From Cyanobacteria bacterium M_surface_10_m2_119 (GTDB lineage Bacteria; Cyanobacteriota; Cyanobacteriia; PCC-6307; Cyanobiaceae), in assembly GCA_016882525.1 (NCBI GenBank), contig VGPU01000024.1, positions 1 to 33,724 on the forward strand: 33,724 nucleotides of DNA, read 5' to 3'. Below are positions 24,484 to 32,724 of the stretch, in pieces; within the stretch, counting starts at the first letter, position 1, and every line of letters starts with the position of its first letter. The position numbers and the translations under genes were made by a program. Under the pieces are notes generated by a model. That model had not been told where the DNA came from. It saw only the letters and a list, made by a program, of their open reading frames with translations, and ran no database searches.

Positions 24484-26759
24484 CGGAACCCACGCACTTG
24501 GATATCAGCCAGATGCAATCCTTCGCTCGCCAGGCTAAGCAGCACGACACTTGTGCCGGCGAAGTCTTCAGGGAGACGCTGCCGATGGCGGAGCTCGCGG
24601 CCCTGCAGGAAGGCGTCGCTTAGTTGAACTCGCACGCTGCGCCGTAAATGGCGCGGATCATCGAGATCTCCTGGCAGGGCGACCAGTCGCGCTGCCCGCC
24701 CGAAGCAGCTGTCGGATCGATTGCTGATTTCCAGCTCCTCCATGAGGCATTGTCCGCCCAAATCAATGCGAATCCACTGCCCAGCCATGAGCTCAGTGTG
24801 GAAGAAGAAGGGGTGTTGCGCCCTCACCAGTCCGTGCGACGGTCTGTTGCCGTAACTGCTGCTCAGGGTGTATGGGCGGCCGTGGCAGAGCTCTTCGATC
24901 GGCCCATGCCCTTGTTTCGGAGCAGGTGCTTGCGGACGCTCCTCTTCCTGAATGGTCAGCAGGCCATGGCAGAGCTTGAGCAGCTGATCCAGGCTGCTGG
25001 TCTGGGTTGTCAGCCGGCGATCCAGCTGTTCGAGCTTTCGGGACGTGTAGCTCAGGCTGTCGCTGATGCGTTTGGCGTTGCTCGCTGCGGTGGGGCTGAT
25101 CTCGGGCCAGGTTTCATCGAGGAACAGGGGTGGCCGCGTCGGCACGTTCTGGATGTCCAGGGGATGCGGCAGCTGAACGGGCAGGGCGTCGCCGGGGCGG
25201 GCTGCGAGCAGGTCATGACGCACCAGCGTGACTTCCAGCACATCGGGAAAGCTGCGCCCCCCGGGCTGGCTGCGCCAGGTGCCACAGGCATTGTTGGGAT
25301 GGGCATGCACACAGGTGAATTGTGCGCTGAGCTGTTGCAGCAAGGGCCGCACCGAACCGTAGAAAAAGGCTGGTGAACTTGGAAGCTGGTTCAGCCAATG
25401 CAGCTCGAGGATGATGATTCCGAATCCCGCTAGTAGCTCAGAGCTGGCGCTGCCAAGATTGGCGTATTCCCCCCCCTCAATATCCATCTGCAAGATCCAG
25501 GCGCCATGGCTCTCCTGAGACGCACAGCGATCGACCCATTGCTGCAGACTCTGACTGTTGTCGCAGCCCTCCGGCTCCAGCCATTTCTGATCAAAGAACT
25601 GCAGGTCTTCGATCAGTGGTGTCTTGAGGCGTTCTGGGCTGGTGGAGTAGTCGCAGAGGAAGGAGGGAATCTTGTAGGCGTGGGCTAGTTCGTCCTCAAA
25701 GGGCTTGCGATCGGCCACGCCTGGGGAGAAGCAGGCGCGCATCTCACCGATGAAGTCAGGCACCAGATAGGCGCCATCGCCGCTGCCGCCCACACGGATC
25801 AGTGCTGATGGGCAGGGGCGTGGTCGCAGGCTGTCGAGCGCTGCTTCGATGTGTTGCGGATACACGGTTGGGCTTTGATTGACAAAGCCGCGGTGGGAGC
25901 CATGGAAGTAGCTGATGCTGTCCTCGATGTTGAGAGGCTGTTCAGGAGACTCCAGGGAAAGAAAGCCGCCCCACAGCGGCAGGTCGCCCCAACGGTTGAT
26001 GTCGATGCAGCCGCTGGCGTGAACGGCCTGGCAGAAGCGCTGAAAGCGTGTGTTCTGCCGGTAGTGATTGAGATCAATGATCGCGCAGTTGGTGTACGGG
26101 CAGTTGGCGATGCTCGGTTGATGGTCGAGATTTTCCTGGCTGGCGAAGTCGCGGAGAAAGGCTTCCAGTCCGACGGTCACGTCCGGGTGGTCCTTCTGAC
26201 GGCAGGGAGTGAGGTAAGTCAGGCCGTCGTGCTGCATGCGCTGGATGCAGTGGGGGAGGTCCAGGTGTGCGACTGTGCAGTCATCGTCTAGGCGGACAAG
26301 ATAATCCCAGTTCTCGGTGTAGCGCAGAAAGCCGTCCAGCCAGAAACGGCACATGCATTTGTAGCCATGGGAAAAGCGTTCAGATTTGCTGGTGGGCTGG
26401 CACCACGCGGATTCTTGTTGGGCTGGCAGGGTTGGCGCGAACTCGGCGCTGACATCAATGAATGTCAGCGGCGCGAGTCGTGATCTTGCGCGAATGTAAA
26501 TCTGCTGCTCAGGGGTGACATTGCCTTCGTGAAAAATCAGGTGCTCCACGCTGATCGCGTGTTCGCTCCTGTTGCCATTGACCTGGGCACGGTTGTCGTT
26601 CGTCGCTGCTTCACCCACGTTGTGCCGCAGGGCGACATCCAGGGCCCGGTTGCGCTGGATCAGAGGGGTGTAGTCGCTCAGCTGCTCGTGGCCGCGGCTG
26701 AGGACCGCCACCGCCACGCGAATGGTGGCGGTGCGGGCGATGGTGCTGGCCTTGGACAT
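24474..26759 (-). CDS. Three-part fusion: GT15-like glycosyltransferase, FkbM-like methyltransferase, discoidin-like domain
   Basis: A 761-residue soluble protein. Residues ~65-295 resemble GT15 (Kre2/Mnt1-type mannosyltransferases): YKCMCRFWLDGFL (133-145), DYLVRLDDDC (152-161) with the metal-binding acids, INRWGDLPLW (254-263) and a YFHGSHRGF end. Residues ~315-515 resemble an FkbM/class I SAM methyltransferase: GGSGDGAYLVPD (324-335), MDIEGGEYANL (425-435) and IIILELHWL. A Gln/Leu/Arg-rich, probably coiled-coil linker (~560-605) leads to a beta-sandwich end (~625-761) with WIRIDLGG (662-669) and ELEISNR, like F5/8 type C (carbohydrate-binding) domains. It starts inside the MurF-like stop (TGATG) and is the last gene of the operon. 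Domain calls are by eye; sugar and acceptor are unknown. GC is lower than in its neighbour. Confidence 0.7.
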   Translation of the reverse strand: MSKASTIARTATIRVAVAVLSRGHEQLSDYTPLIQRNRALDVALRHNVGEAATNDNRAQVNGNRSEHAISVEHLIFHEGNVTPEQQIYIRARSRLAPLTFIDVSAEFAPTLPAQQESAWCQPTSKSERFSHGYKCMCRFWLDGFLRYTENWDYLVRLDDDCTVAHLDLPHCIQRMQHDGLTYLTPCRQKDHPDVTVGLEAFLRDFASQENLDHQPSIANCPYTNCAIIDLNHYRQNTRFQRFCQAVHASGCIDINRWGDLPLWGGFLSLESPEQPLNIEDSISYFHGSHRGFVNQSPTVYPQHIEAALDSLRPRPCPSALIRVGGSGDGAYLVPDFIGEMRACFSPGVADRKPFEDELAHAYKIPSFLCDYSTSPERLKTPLIEDLQFFDQKWLEPEGCDNSQSLQQWVDRCASQESHGAWILQMDIEGGEYANLGSASSELLAGFGIIILELHWLNQLPSSPAFFYGSVRPLLQQLSAQFTCVHAHPNNACGTWRSQPGGRSFPDVLEVTLVRHDLLAARPGDALPVQLPHPLDIQNVPTRPPLFLDETWPEISPTAASNAKRISDSLSYTSRKLEQLDRRLTTQTSSLDQLLKLCHGLLTIQEEERPQAPAPKQGHGPIEELCHGRPYTLSSSYGNRPSHGLVRAQHPFFFHTELMAGQWIRIDLGGQCLMEELEISNRSDSCFGRAARLVALPGDLDDPRHLRRSVRVQLSDAFLQGRELRHRQRLPEDFAGTSVVLLSLASEGLHLADIQVRGFRIP

Positions 26760-28252
26760 CAGCGGTGGATGGTTGGGTGGGAGTGTGCGGCCGGTGCAGT
26801 GGCCGCGGGCTGCAGCATCGTCTGGATGGCCGCGCTGAGCCGGGAGTAGCGCGACACCTTCAGCAGCAGCCAGTCGCCCGGTTGCAGGTCGTTTGCCAGG
26901 GCCTCCACCAGAGCGCTGCTGTCGCTGCTGTGCAGGCCGATGCGCTCCTGCGGCAGGGCTGCACAGGTGTGTGCCGTTTCCCGGCCATGGGCATACACCC
27001 GGTCGATGCCATGCAGCAGCACCAGATCGGCCAGGGAGCGGTGCAGGGCGGCGGATTGCTCGCCGAGTTCCGCCATCGAGCCCAGCACCAGCAGCCGGCG
27101 GCCGCCATGGCCCTGGCTGTGGTGCTCCAGGTGCGCCAATGCCGAGCGCAGCGATGCCGGGTTGGCGCTGAAGCTGTCATCGATCAGCTGAATCGTGCCG
27201 TGCTGCCACGGCTGCACCGAGGTGGCGCAGTGGCGCGGCAGCGGTTCCAGCTGCTCCAGGGCGGGCAGTAGCGGCGCCGGGTCGAGCTTCAGCGCCGCCA
27301 GCGCCGCCAGCATCGCCAGGCTGTTGTGCAGATCGTGCGGCGCCGGCAGCGAGAGGCGGTAGTGGAGGGGCTCCCCCAGCCAGCGCACGCTCACCTGCCA
27401 GCCACGCTCCAGCGCTGAGGCCTCGAGCAGTTGCACATCGGCCGCCCCCGAGCGCCCGAAGCCGATCAGGCGGATGTCGCCCTCCGCTCGGGCCGCCGCT
27501 ATCAGGCGCGGATGCAGCGGCGAATCCCGGTTGAACACCAGGGCGCCGCCGGGGCACAGGGCGCGGCAGAGCAGCGACTTCTGATCGGCGATCGCCTCCA
27601 GGGTGGGATAGCAATCGGTGTGGTCGTGCTGGATGTCGGTGATCACTGCCACATCCGGCGCCGCGATCATCGCCTTGGGCAGGGTGTAGCGCGGACGGTC
27701 GGAGCTGAACTCCAGCACCGTATGGCGGCTCCCCCGCGGCAGCCCCGCCAGGCTGAGCAGCACCCCGTGATAGTGATTGAAATTGCGCGGGCTGCTGTGG
27801 GTGCTCTGGTGGCGCGCCAGCAGGGCCGCCAGCCCGGCCTTGGTGGTGGATTTGCCCACGCTGCCGGTCACGCACACCAGGTCGCCGCTGTAGCGCTGGC
27901 GGCAGTGCTGGGCCAGTTGGGCCAGCGCCACGGCGGTGTCGGGCACCAGCGCCACTGCCAGCCCAGCGGGCACAGCGCCCGGCGGCTGATCCAGCAGCAC
28001 TGTGGTGGCACCGCGGCGCTGCAGCTGCGCCAGCGATTCGCGCTCCCGCTCGTAGCCCTCTCCCCAGGAGTGCGGTGAGGGCTGCACGAACAGATGGCCG
28101 GGGCGCACATCGCCGGCCAGGTAAGAGATGCCGCTGTAGTGGAAGGTGCTGCTGCTGGGGGTATGCCAGCCGCCGCTGATCAGGCCACGGCCGTGGCTGC
28201 CCGTGAGCAGCTCCGCACTGTCAAACAGCAGGGTGGAGTCGTCGTGGCTCAT
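26759..28252 (-). CDS. MurF-like ATP-dependent amide ligase
   Basis: A 497-residue Mur-ligase family protein. The N-terminal domain (~1-120) keeps a MurF-like pattern (GDVRPGHLFVQ). The central ATPase has the P-loop GSVGKSTTK (130-138), NFNHYHGVLLSL, HDHTD (209-213) and QKSLL, whose Lys225 sits where the carbamylated lysine lies in MurF. LHNSLAMLAALAAL and the C-terminal DDSFSANPASLRSAL (358-372) and VLGSMAELGEQ complete the set. It should join a carboxylate to an amine with ATP. It is clearly divergent and lies in a glycosyltransferase operon, so it is probably not the housekeeping MurF but acts on another substrate. ATG 28252 is set by an ATGA overlap; the frame upstream is a shadow. Confidence 0.85.
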   Translation of the reverse strand: MSHDDSTLLFDSAELLTGSHGRGLISGGWHTPSSSTFHYSGISYLAGDVRPGHLFVQPSPHSWGEGYERERESLAQLQRRGATTVLLDQPPGAVPAGLAVALVPDTAVALAQLAQHCRQRYSGDLVCVTGSVGKSTTKAGLAALLARHQSTHSSPRNFNHYHGVLLSLAGLPRGSRHTVLEFSSDRPRYTLPKAMIAAPDVAVITDIQHDHTDCYPTLEAIADQKSLLCRALCPGGALVFNRDSPLHPRLIAAARAEGDIRLIGFGRSGAADVQLLEASALERGWQVSVRWLGEPLHYRLSLPAPHDLHNSLAMLAALAALKLDPAPLLPALEQLEPLPRHCATSVQPWQHGTIQLIDDSFSANPASLRSALAHLEHHSQGHGGRRLLVLGSMAELGEQSAALHRSLADLVLLHGIDRVYAHGRETAHTCAALPQERIGLHSSDSSALVEALANDLQPGDWLLLKVSRYSRLSAAIQTMLQPAATAPAAHSHPTIHR

Positions 28253-29427
28253 GGTCCCTCCAGGTGTTGCAGGGCGATCAGGGGCAGCAGCGGCGCCCGC
28301 CAGGGCCGGGCTGGGCAGCGCCGCCCCGCTGCTGTGGGTGGCGGCCATCCCCCCAGCGCAGCCTGGGGATCCGGCCAGCGGATCGCTTCAAAGGGCTGGC
28401 ACTGCTCCGCAAGGGCCTGGCGCAGGGCCTGGCAGCGCGCCTCCTCGCTGAGCAGGTCCGGCTGCCAGCACGCCGCCAGGGCCAACGCCGCCCGCTGCGC
28501 GCCGCCCTGCAGGGGCTGCAGCAACCCCTGCAGCAGGGGATTCAGCTTCGCCGCCAGGGCTGGGGAGGGATGCCGGGTGGCGAGGGCTGCCAGCAACCAG
28601 AGCCGGGCGCTGCTGCGTCGCCTCGGGCAGTGCGCCAGCTCTGCGGTCTTGGCCAGCAGGGCGGCGTCCAGCTCCCCGTCCGGGGGGCGTTCCGCTGCCG
28701 GGGCCAGGGCTGCGGCCAGCAGCAGCGGCGTGCGCCAATCGGCCACGGCCTGCGCGCCCAGCGGTCCGAGAGCCAGCGCCAAGGCCTGGCGCTCCTGCTG
28801 GAACAGCGCAGGCTCCCGCAGGCTGGCCATCGCTGTCAGCGCCACCAGCAGCACGCCCTGGGCTGCTGCGCTCTGCTGCGGCTTGGGCGCTTGGATCGTT
28901 TGCGCCACCAGCTCCCGCGCCAGCGCCATCGCAGCCGGCCAGGCGGCGCCGCTCCGGCTGCTGGGGTGCCGCTCCAGCTGCAGCAGGCAGAGCAGCCAGC
29001 GCAGCTGTTCGCTCCAGGAACCGGGGCGCCGCTGACCATCCCCCCGCTGCTGCCGCAGGATCCAGGCCCGCAGCGCTTCACGACCGCCAGCGGCTTCGGG
29101 GATGCGGTTCATCCACAGGCGCAGCCCCTGGGGTCCGCTCACCTGTTGCAGCCGTTGCCCGGGGGCCATCCCCAGGGGCTGCAGCACCTCCTGCCGCAGC
29201 CAGCGTTCCCAGGCGGCCGGGCTCGCGGGGGGGCTGCCGACCGGCCAGAGCAGATCCAGGCGGATCCACACCGGTTGCTGCCCACTGCCCCAGCTGGGGC
29301 GCAGGCGCCGCAGCGGCTCGCGGCCGGCGCTGGCGGGATCGGCTGTGGCGCACTCCAGCAGCAGCTGGTGCGCCGGGCGGATGCCATCGCTCACCCACAG
29401 CTGCAGCAGCACAGGTGGTCGCTTCAT
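28249..29427 (-). CDS. Hypothetical helical protein of the MurF-like operon
   Basis: A 392-residue soluble protein, family not recognised. The first ~110 residues are mixed (LLQLWVSDGIRPAHQLLLECATADP, VWIRLDLLWPVGS, LQQVSGPQGLRLWMNR). The rest is almost all helical, rich in Ala, Leu, Arg and Gln, with repeated helix-pair spacing (LRWLLCLLQLERH, MALARELVAQTI, LLVALTAMASLREP, RTPLLLAAALAP, RLWLLAALATRHPSPALAAKL) that suggests an alpha-solenoid or alpha/alpha barrel. It overlaps both neighbours by four bases (ATGA). It is presumably a structural or catalytic partner of the ligase; no active-site signature is visible. Confidence 0.6.
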   Translation of the reverse strand: MKRPPVLLQLWVSDGIRPAHQLLLECATADPASAGREPLRRLRPSWGSGQQPVWIRLDLLWPVGSPPASPAAWERWLRQEVLQPLGMAPGQRLQQVSGPQGLRLWMNRIPEAAGGREALRAWILRQQRGDGQRRPGSWSEQLRWLLCLLQLERHPSSRSGAAWPAAMALARELVAQTIQAPKPQQSAAAQGVLLVALTAMASLREPALFQQERQALALALGPLGAQAVADWRTPLLLAAALAPAAERPPDGELDAALLAKTAELAHCPRRRSSARLWLLAALATRHPSPALAAKLNPLLQGLLQPLQGGAQRAALALAACWQPDLLSEEARCQALRQALAEQCQPFEAIRWPDPQAALGGWPPPTAAGRRCPARPWRAPLLPLIALQHLEGP

Positions 29428-30518
29428 GGCTGATCGCCCAGCAGGTGGCGCTCCGCCAGCAGCAGCGCATGCATCTGATGCTGGGTGGTGTCGATGCGCA
29501 GCAGGGGATCGCCCGGTGCGCTGAGCACGCCCCCCAGGGCGGCGCTGGCCAGGGGGCGCTGCTCCTGCAGGGCGCGCTGCTGCAGCGATGAACCCACCTG
29601 CCAGCTGGCCAGGCGTGCCAGGCCCTGCTCCACCGCCCTGCGCAGCGCTTCGCTGCGGGGAGCGTCACCCTGCTCTCGCGCCAGCCGCCAGGCCGTGATC
29701 AGGCCTTCAAAGGCATAGCCGGTGTTGCGGCGCCGTTCCAGCACCCGATGCACGTTGAGGATCCAGTCGGCCAGGGCCAGGGTGCGCTGCTGCCAGCGGG
29801 GTTCATGGGGCGCCAGGGTGTGCAGCTCATGAAACGCCAGGCTTCCCCACTGGTAGAAGCCCTTGCAGAGTGCGCTCGGCTGGCGGGTGGCGATGGCCTC
29901 AGCGGCGTAGGCGGCATCCATGGCGTCGCCGGCCTGGGAGGCCGGCACCCAGCACTCCGTCAGCCCCAGCAGGCGGGTGCTGCGGGCCAGCAGCAACAGC
30001 GCTTCCCCGTCGTAGTAGGGGCTGGGGTCCCGTTCGGGCGCGCCGGTGGCCAGCTGATACCGAGCGTGGAACCGCCCCCGTTCACAGCGGCAGCTCAGCA
30101 CGAAGGCCAGCAGCTCCTGCAGCAGTTGTTCCCGCCGGGGGCGCTGGGGGCAGTCGGCCTGGGCCAGCATCTCTACGAGCGCCAGGCCCTGCAACGCAGC
30201 GGTGCCGACCATGCCGCTACTGGCCTGGGGTGGCACGGGCCAGCGACGCCCCCAGCGCTCGCCGCTGTTGGCCTCCATGTGGTCGAGGCAGCGATCCAGC
30301 GCTGCCCAGAGGGCTTGCCGCTGCCCATCCTGCAGCGCCTGGCGATGCAGAAACAGCGCCAGTCCCCACACCCCGCCGGCTTCCCGCACGGCGTGGCGCT
30401 CCTTCGGCACCAGGCTGCCATCCATCGGCAGCATGTAGCGCATGCTTCCATCACCTTGCTGGCAGCCCAGCAGGAAGGAGAGCCCCAGATCCAGGGATTC
30501 CGCCAGCCAGAGGCGCAC
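29424..30518 (-). CDS. Probable alpha/alpha-barrel protein (second of two)
   Basis: A 364-residue soluble protein. Repeated helix pairs and a spread of conserved-looking loops (GDGSMRYMLPMDG at 22-34, SSGMVGTAALQGLALVEML at 100-118, SPYYDGEALLLLARSTRLLG at 166-185, NTGYAFEGLITAWRLA at 265-280) resemble the (alpha/alpha)6 toroid of glycosidases, epimerases and terpene cyclases, with acidic residues (Asp170, Glu172, Glu271) at loop starts. The precise family is not recognised. The GTG at 30518 follows a 57-base gap; the overlapping ATG two bases earlier is in a Cys-rich, non-protein-like frame. Its end overlaps the next start (ATGA). It may trim, epimerise or bind the product of the pathway. 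Confidence 0.6.
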   Translation of the reverse strand: MRLWLAESLDLGLSFLLGCQQGDGSMRYMLPMDGSLVPKERHAVREAGGVWGLALFLHRQALQDGQRQALWAALDRCLDHMEANSGERWGRRWPVPPQASSGMVGTAALQGLALVEMLAQADCPQRPRREQLLQELLAFVLSCRCERGRFHARYQLATGAPERDPSPYYDGEALLLLARSTRLLGLTECWVPASQAGDAMDAAYAAEAIATRQPSALCKGFYQWGSLAFHELHTLAPHEPRWQQRTLALADWILNVHRVLERRRNTGYAFEGLITAWRLAREQGDAPRSEALRRAVEQGLARLASWQVGSSLQQRALQEQRPLASAALGGVLSAPGDPLLRIDTTQHQMHALLLAERHLLGDQP

Positions 30519-30575
30519 ATGCCCAAAGGCTTCCTGCCGTGGAGGAAGGAGGGGTGTGGGGATCGTCGCTTGGGC

Positions 30576-31658
30576 CTATCCCAGGAATGCCGCCAGCCCG
30601 TGCTGCACGTAGTCGATCCGCACCTCCATGGGTCGCTGGCCGTGCAGAGCCGGCATGGCGCCATCCCACACGCCGCAGCGCAGTTGAGCGCGCAGCAGGT
30701 AGTCGGCGCCGCGTTCGCAGGCCTGCTGCAGGGCTGTGTGGAGTGGGAGATCCGCTTGGAGCAGCGGGGCGGCGGCCTGAAGGCCCTCAACACAGGTTGC
30801 GGTGGTGGTGCTGCTTCCGTTGCTGGAGAAGGCACCGAGCCGGTTTGGGATCTGCAGTGCGCGCTGCTGCCGTTGCAGCATGGCTTCCACCACCTGGCGT
30901 GTATGCCCCAGCAGCAGGGGCTCGGGGGGATGGGGCCAGGCCCCCTGGGCGATCAGCGCCCAGTGGTCGAGCGGCACATCCTTGATCGGCAGTTCCTGGC
31001 GGCTCGAGGCCAGGTGCAGCAGTCCGCGATGGGCCGCAGCCTGCCAGCGCTCGGGTGCGCGGCAGTCATGCTCCTGGCTCAGATGAATCAGCGCCAGCAC
31101 GGCCTGGCCTGGGTAAAAGAGGGAAGTCCAGGCAGGTTGGTGGTTGCCCGCGCTGGGGATCCATTTCGAGCGAAAGGAGCCATCGGGTCGTTGCATCCAA
31201 AGCAAGCTCTCGCCGAGCTGCTCCAGCAGGGCTGAGCTGATCTCCCCGGGCAGCAACGCCCGTAGCTTCAGCAGGGCCAGCAGGGTGAGGGCGGTGCCGC
31301 CCAGCTTCACCTGGAGTTCTGCCACGGTGTCGTTCACCTGCGGTCGCGACCAGGCAGCCCATGCCTGGGGGTGTTCTGGGATCGGAGCCAGCCAGCCCAG
31401 CAGGCAGGCCAGCGCCCGCTTCAGGGGGCCGTGGCAGGCGCTGGGGGGGAAGAGCGGCTGGGCTTCGGCCAGCGCCAGCAGGGCTCCGGCGTGACGGAGC
31501 GGGTTGTAGCCGTTGCCCAGCCATTCCGGATCACTGGCATCGCGGCGGTACACAAAACGGCCATCAGCACCGATCTGGCGCAGGAGATACAGCGCTGATC
31601 GCTGCGCCGCATGCAACCAACGGCCCTGATCAACGGTGCAGAAGGAGCCCCTACTCAT
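30576..31658 (-). CDS. Probable alpha/alpha-barrel protein (first of two)
   Basis: A 360-residue soluble protein with the same architecture as the gene that follows, but clearly diverged: GRFVYRRDASDPEWLGNGYNPLRHAGALLALAEA (33-66), KLGGTALTLLALLKLRAL (118-135), SLLWMQRPDGSFRSKWIP, YPGQAVLALIHL, a TCVEGLQAAAPLL turn and a C-terminal VRIDYVQHGLAAFLG. Gly-rich turns starting each inner helix fit a toroid. The Asp/Glu/Arg/His residues in these loops could be catalytic, but I cannot name the reaction. Its start overlaps the fucosyltransferase-like stop (ATGA). Two tandem toroid genes are unusual and may form a heterodimer. Confidence 0.62.
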   Translation of the reverse strand: MSRGSFCTVDQGRWLHAAQRSALYLLRQIGADGRFVYRRDASDPEWLGNGYNPLRHAGALLALAEAQPLFPPSACHGPLKRALACLLGWLAPIPEHPQAWAAWSRPQVNDTVAELQVKLGGTALTLLALLKLRALLPGEISSALLEQLGESLLWMQRPDGSFRSKWIPSAGNHQPAWTSLFYPGQAVLALIHLSQEHDCRAPERWQAAAHRGLLHLASSRQELPIKDVPLDHWALIAQGAWPHPPEPLLLGHTRQVVEAMLQRQQRALQIPNRLGAFSSNGSSTTTATCVEGLQAAAPLLQADLPLHTALQQACERGADYLLRAQLRCGVWDGAMPALHGQRPMEVRIDYVQHGLAAFLG

Positions 31659-32668
31659 CCCTGCGGTGTGTCGCTGGGATCGCTCAGCTCCATCAGCCGC
31701 ACTCCAGCGGCACCACAGCGTTCCGCCATCCGTGAAAACAGAGAGATGCCATCACTGATGACTTTGCGAGCATGCAGCATCACCACAAAGTCGCGCAGGG
31801 ATTCCAGGGTGAGCTCCTCCTTGCTGATGGCTTGTGGATGCTTCTGAAGATCTTCAGCACTCAGCTTGTGGATGCCCGATTCTCGTATTAAGTTGCCAGC
31901 TGCATTGGGAAGGCTCTGGCCACAGCTAAAGCGGTCCTGCCAGGCTTCGGCGAGCGCGGTTTGATCGCTCAACAGCACCAGAGGCAGGGATGGGAGTTGG
32001 GCGATGCTCTTCTCATAGGTTTGCCATAGATCGTCGAGATAAGCAGCTTGATCGGGCCAGCGCTCATGAATGCTGGTATTCAGCGATTTCAGTGGCACAT
32101 GGCCGCCGCACCAGCTTTTGCTGCCTCCTCGTAGATGCACGATGTCATAGTTTCCGGGTGTCAGGCCGTTCGCCTGGGTGAAGTTTTGAATTCTGCTCTT
32201 CACCCAGTTGGACAATTCCAGTTTGTTCAGATCTGAGTAGGAAAACGTACGCTTGCCTACCCCGGGGTAGACGACAATGTCGGCGTCAAAGTCGGCGGTT
32301 TTGTAGGCGCAGATGTCGGCTAGGATTGCATTGTTGTCTGGCAGGTGGAAGATTTCCTTGTAGATCCAAGAGGTGTAGTTGGCTTCTGTCAGGACGGGAG
32401 CCCAGCATGCAGGGAAAACGCTCAGCTGATCGGCGTGTGCTTGCCAGTAAATCTGAAATTCATGCAGTCCATATGTGCCGATTTCCTTCAGATTGAAAAA
32501 TGTGTGAAGGGGTTGCTCCGGGGTGTGGGTCCAGTCGCTATCGCGCCAGTCGATCACCAAGTGGCGACGGCTGATTTCGGCGTATCGGATCGCCTGCAAT
32601 AGGCATTGCAGGCGATCACCAAAGCCCTGGACTCCCTTCAGGACGACAAAGCGAAGCGGTACGGGCAT
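31655..32668 (-). CDS. Fucosyltransferase-like GT-B glycosyltransferase
   Basis: A 337-residue soluble protein. The start, KGVQGFGDRLQCLLQAIRYAEISRRHLVIDWRDSDW (11-46), resembles the GxGNR-type opening of GDP-fucose transferases (NodZ/FUT8/O-fucosyltransferase clan). IVHLRGGSKSW (176-186) fits the HxRxx nucleotide-sugar loop, and LVLLSDQTALAEAW with DFVVMLHARKVISDGISLFSRMA fits the later donor-binding strands. It likely transfers a deoxyhexose or similar sugar from a GDP-sugar to a glycan or protein. It is the first clear enzyme of the operon, starting 56 bases after the acidic repeat gene, and its stop overlaps the next start. GC is lower than in the downstream genes. The donor sugar is not proven. 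Confidence 0.7.
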   Translation of the reverse strand: MPVPLRFVVLKGVQGFGDRLQCLLQAIRYAEISRRHLVIDWRDSDWTHTPEQPLHTFFNLKEIGTYGLHEFQIYWQAHADQLSVFPACWAPVLTEANYTSWIYKEIFHLPDNNAILADICAYKTADFDADIVVYPGVGKRTFSYSDLNKLELSNWVKSRIQNFTQANGLTPGNYDIVHLRGGSKSWCGGHVPLKSLNTSIHERWPDQAAYLDDLWQTYEKSIAQLPSLPLVLLSDQTALAEAWQDRFSCGQSLPNAAGNLIRESGIHKLSAEDLQKHPQAISKEELTLESLRDFVVMLHARKVISDGISLFSRMAERCGAAGVRLMELSDPSDTPQG

Positions 32669-32724
32669 CTCAGCGGGATGGGAGCGCCGCGGCGCGATGG
32701 ATCAGTCGTGCGTTGCCGTGGATC

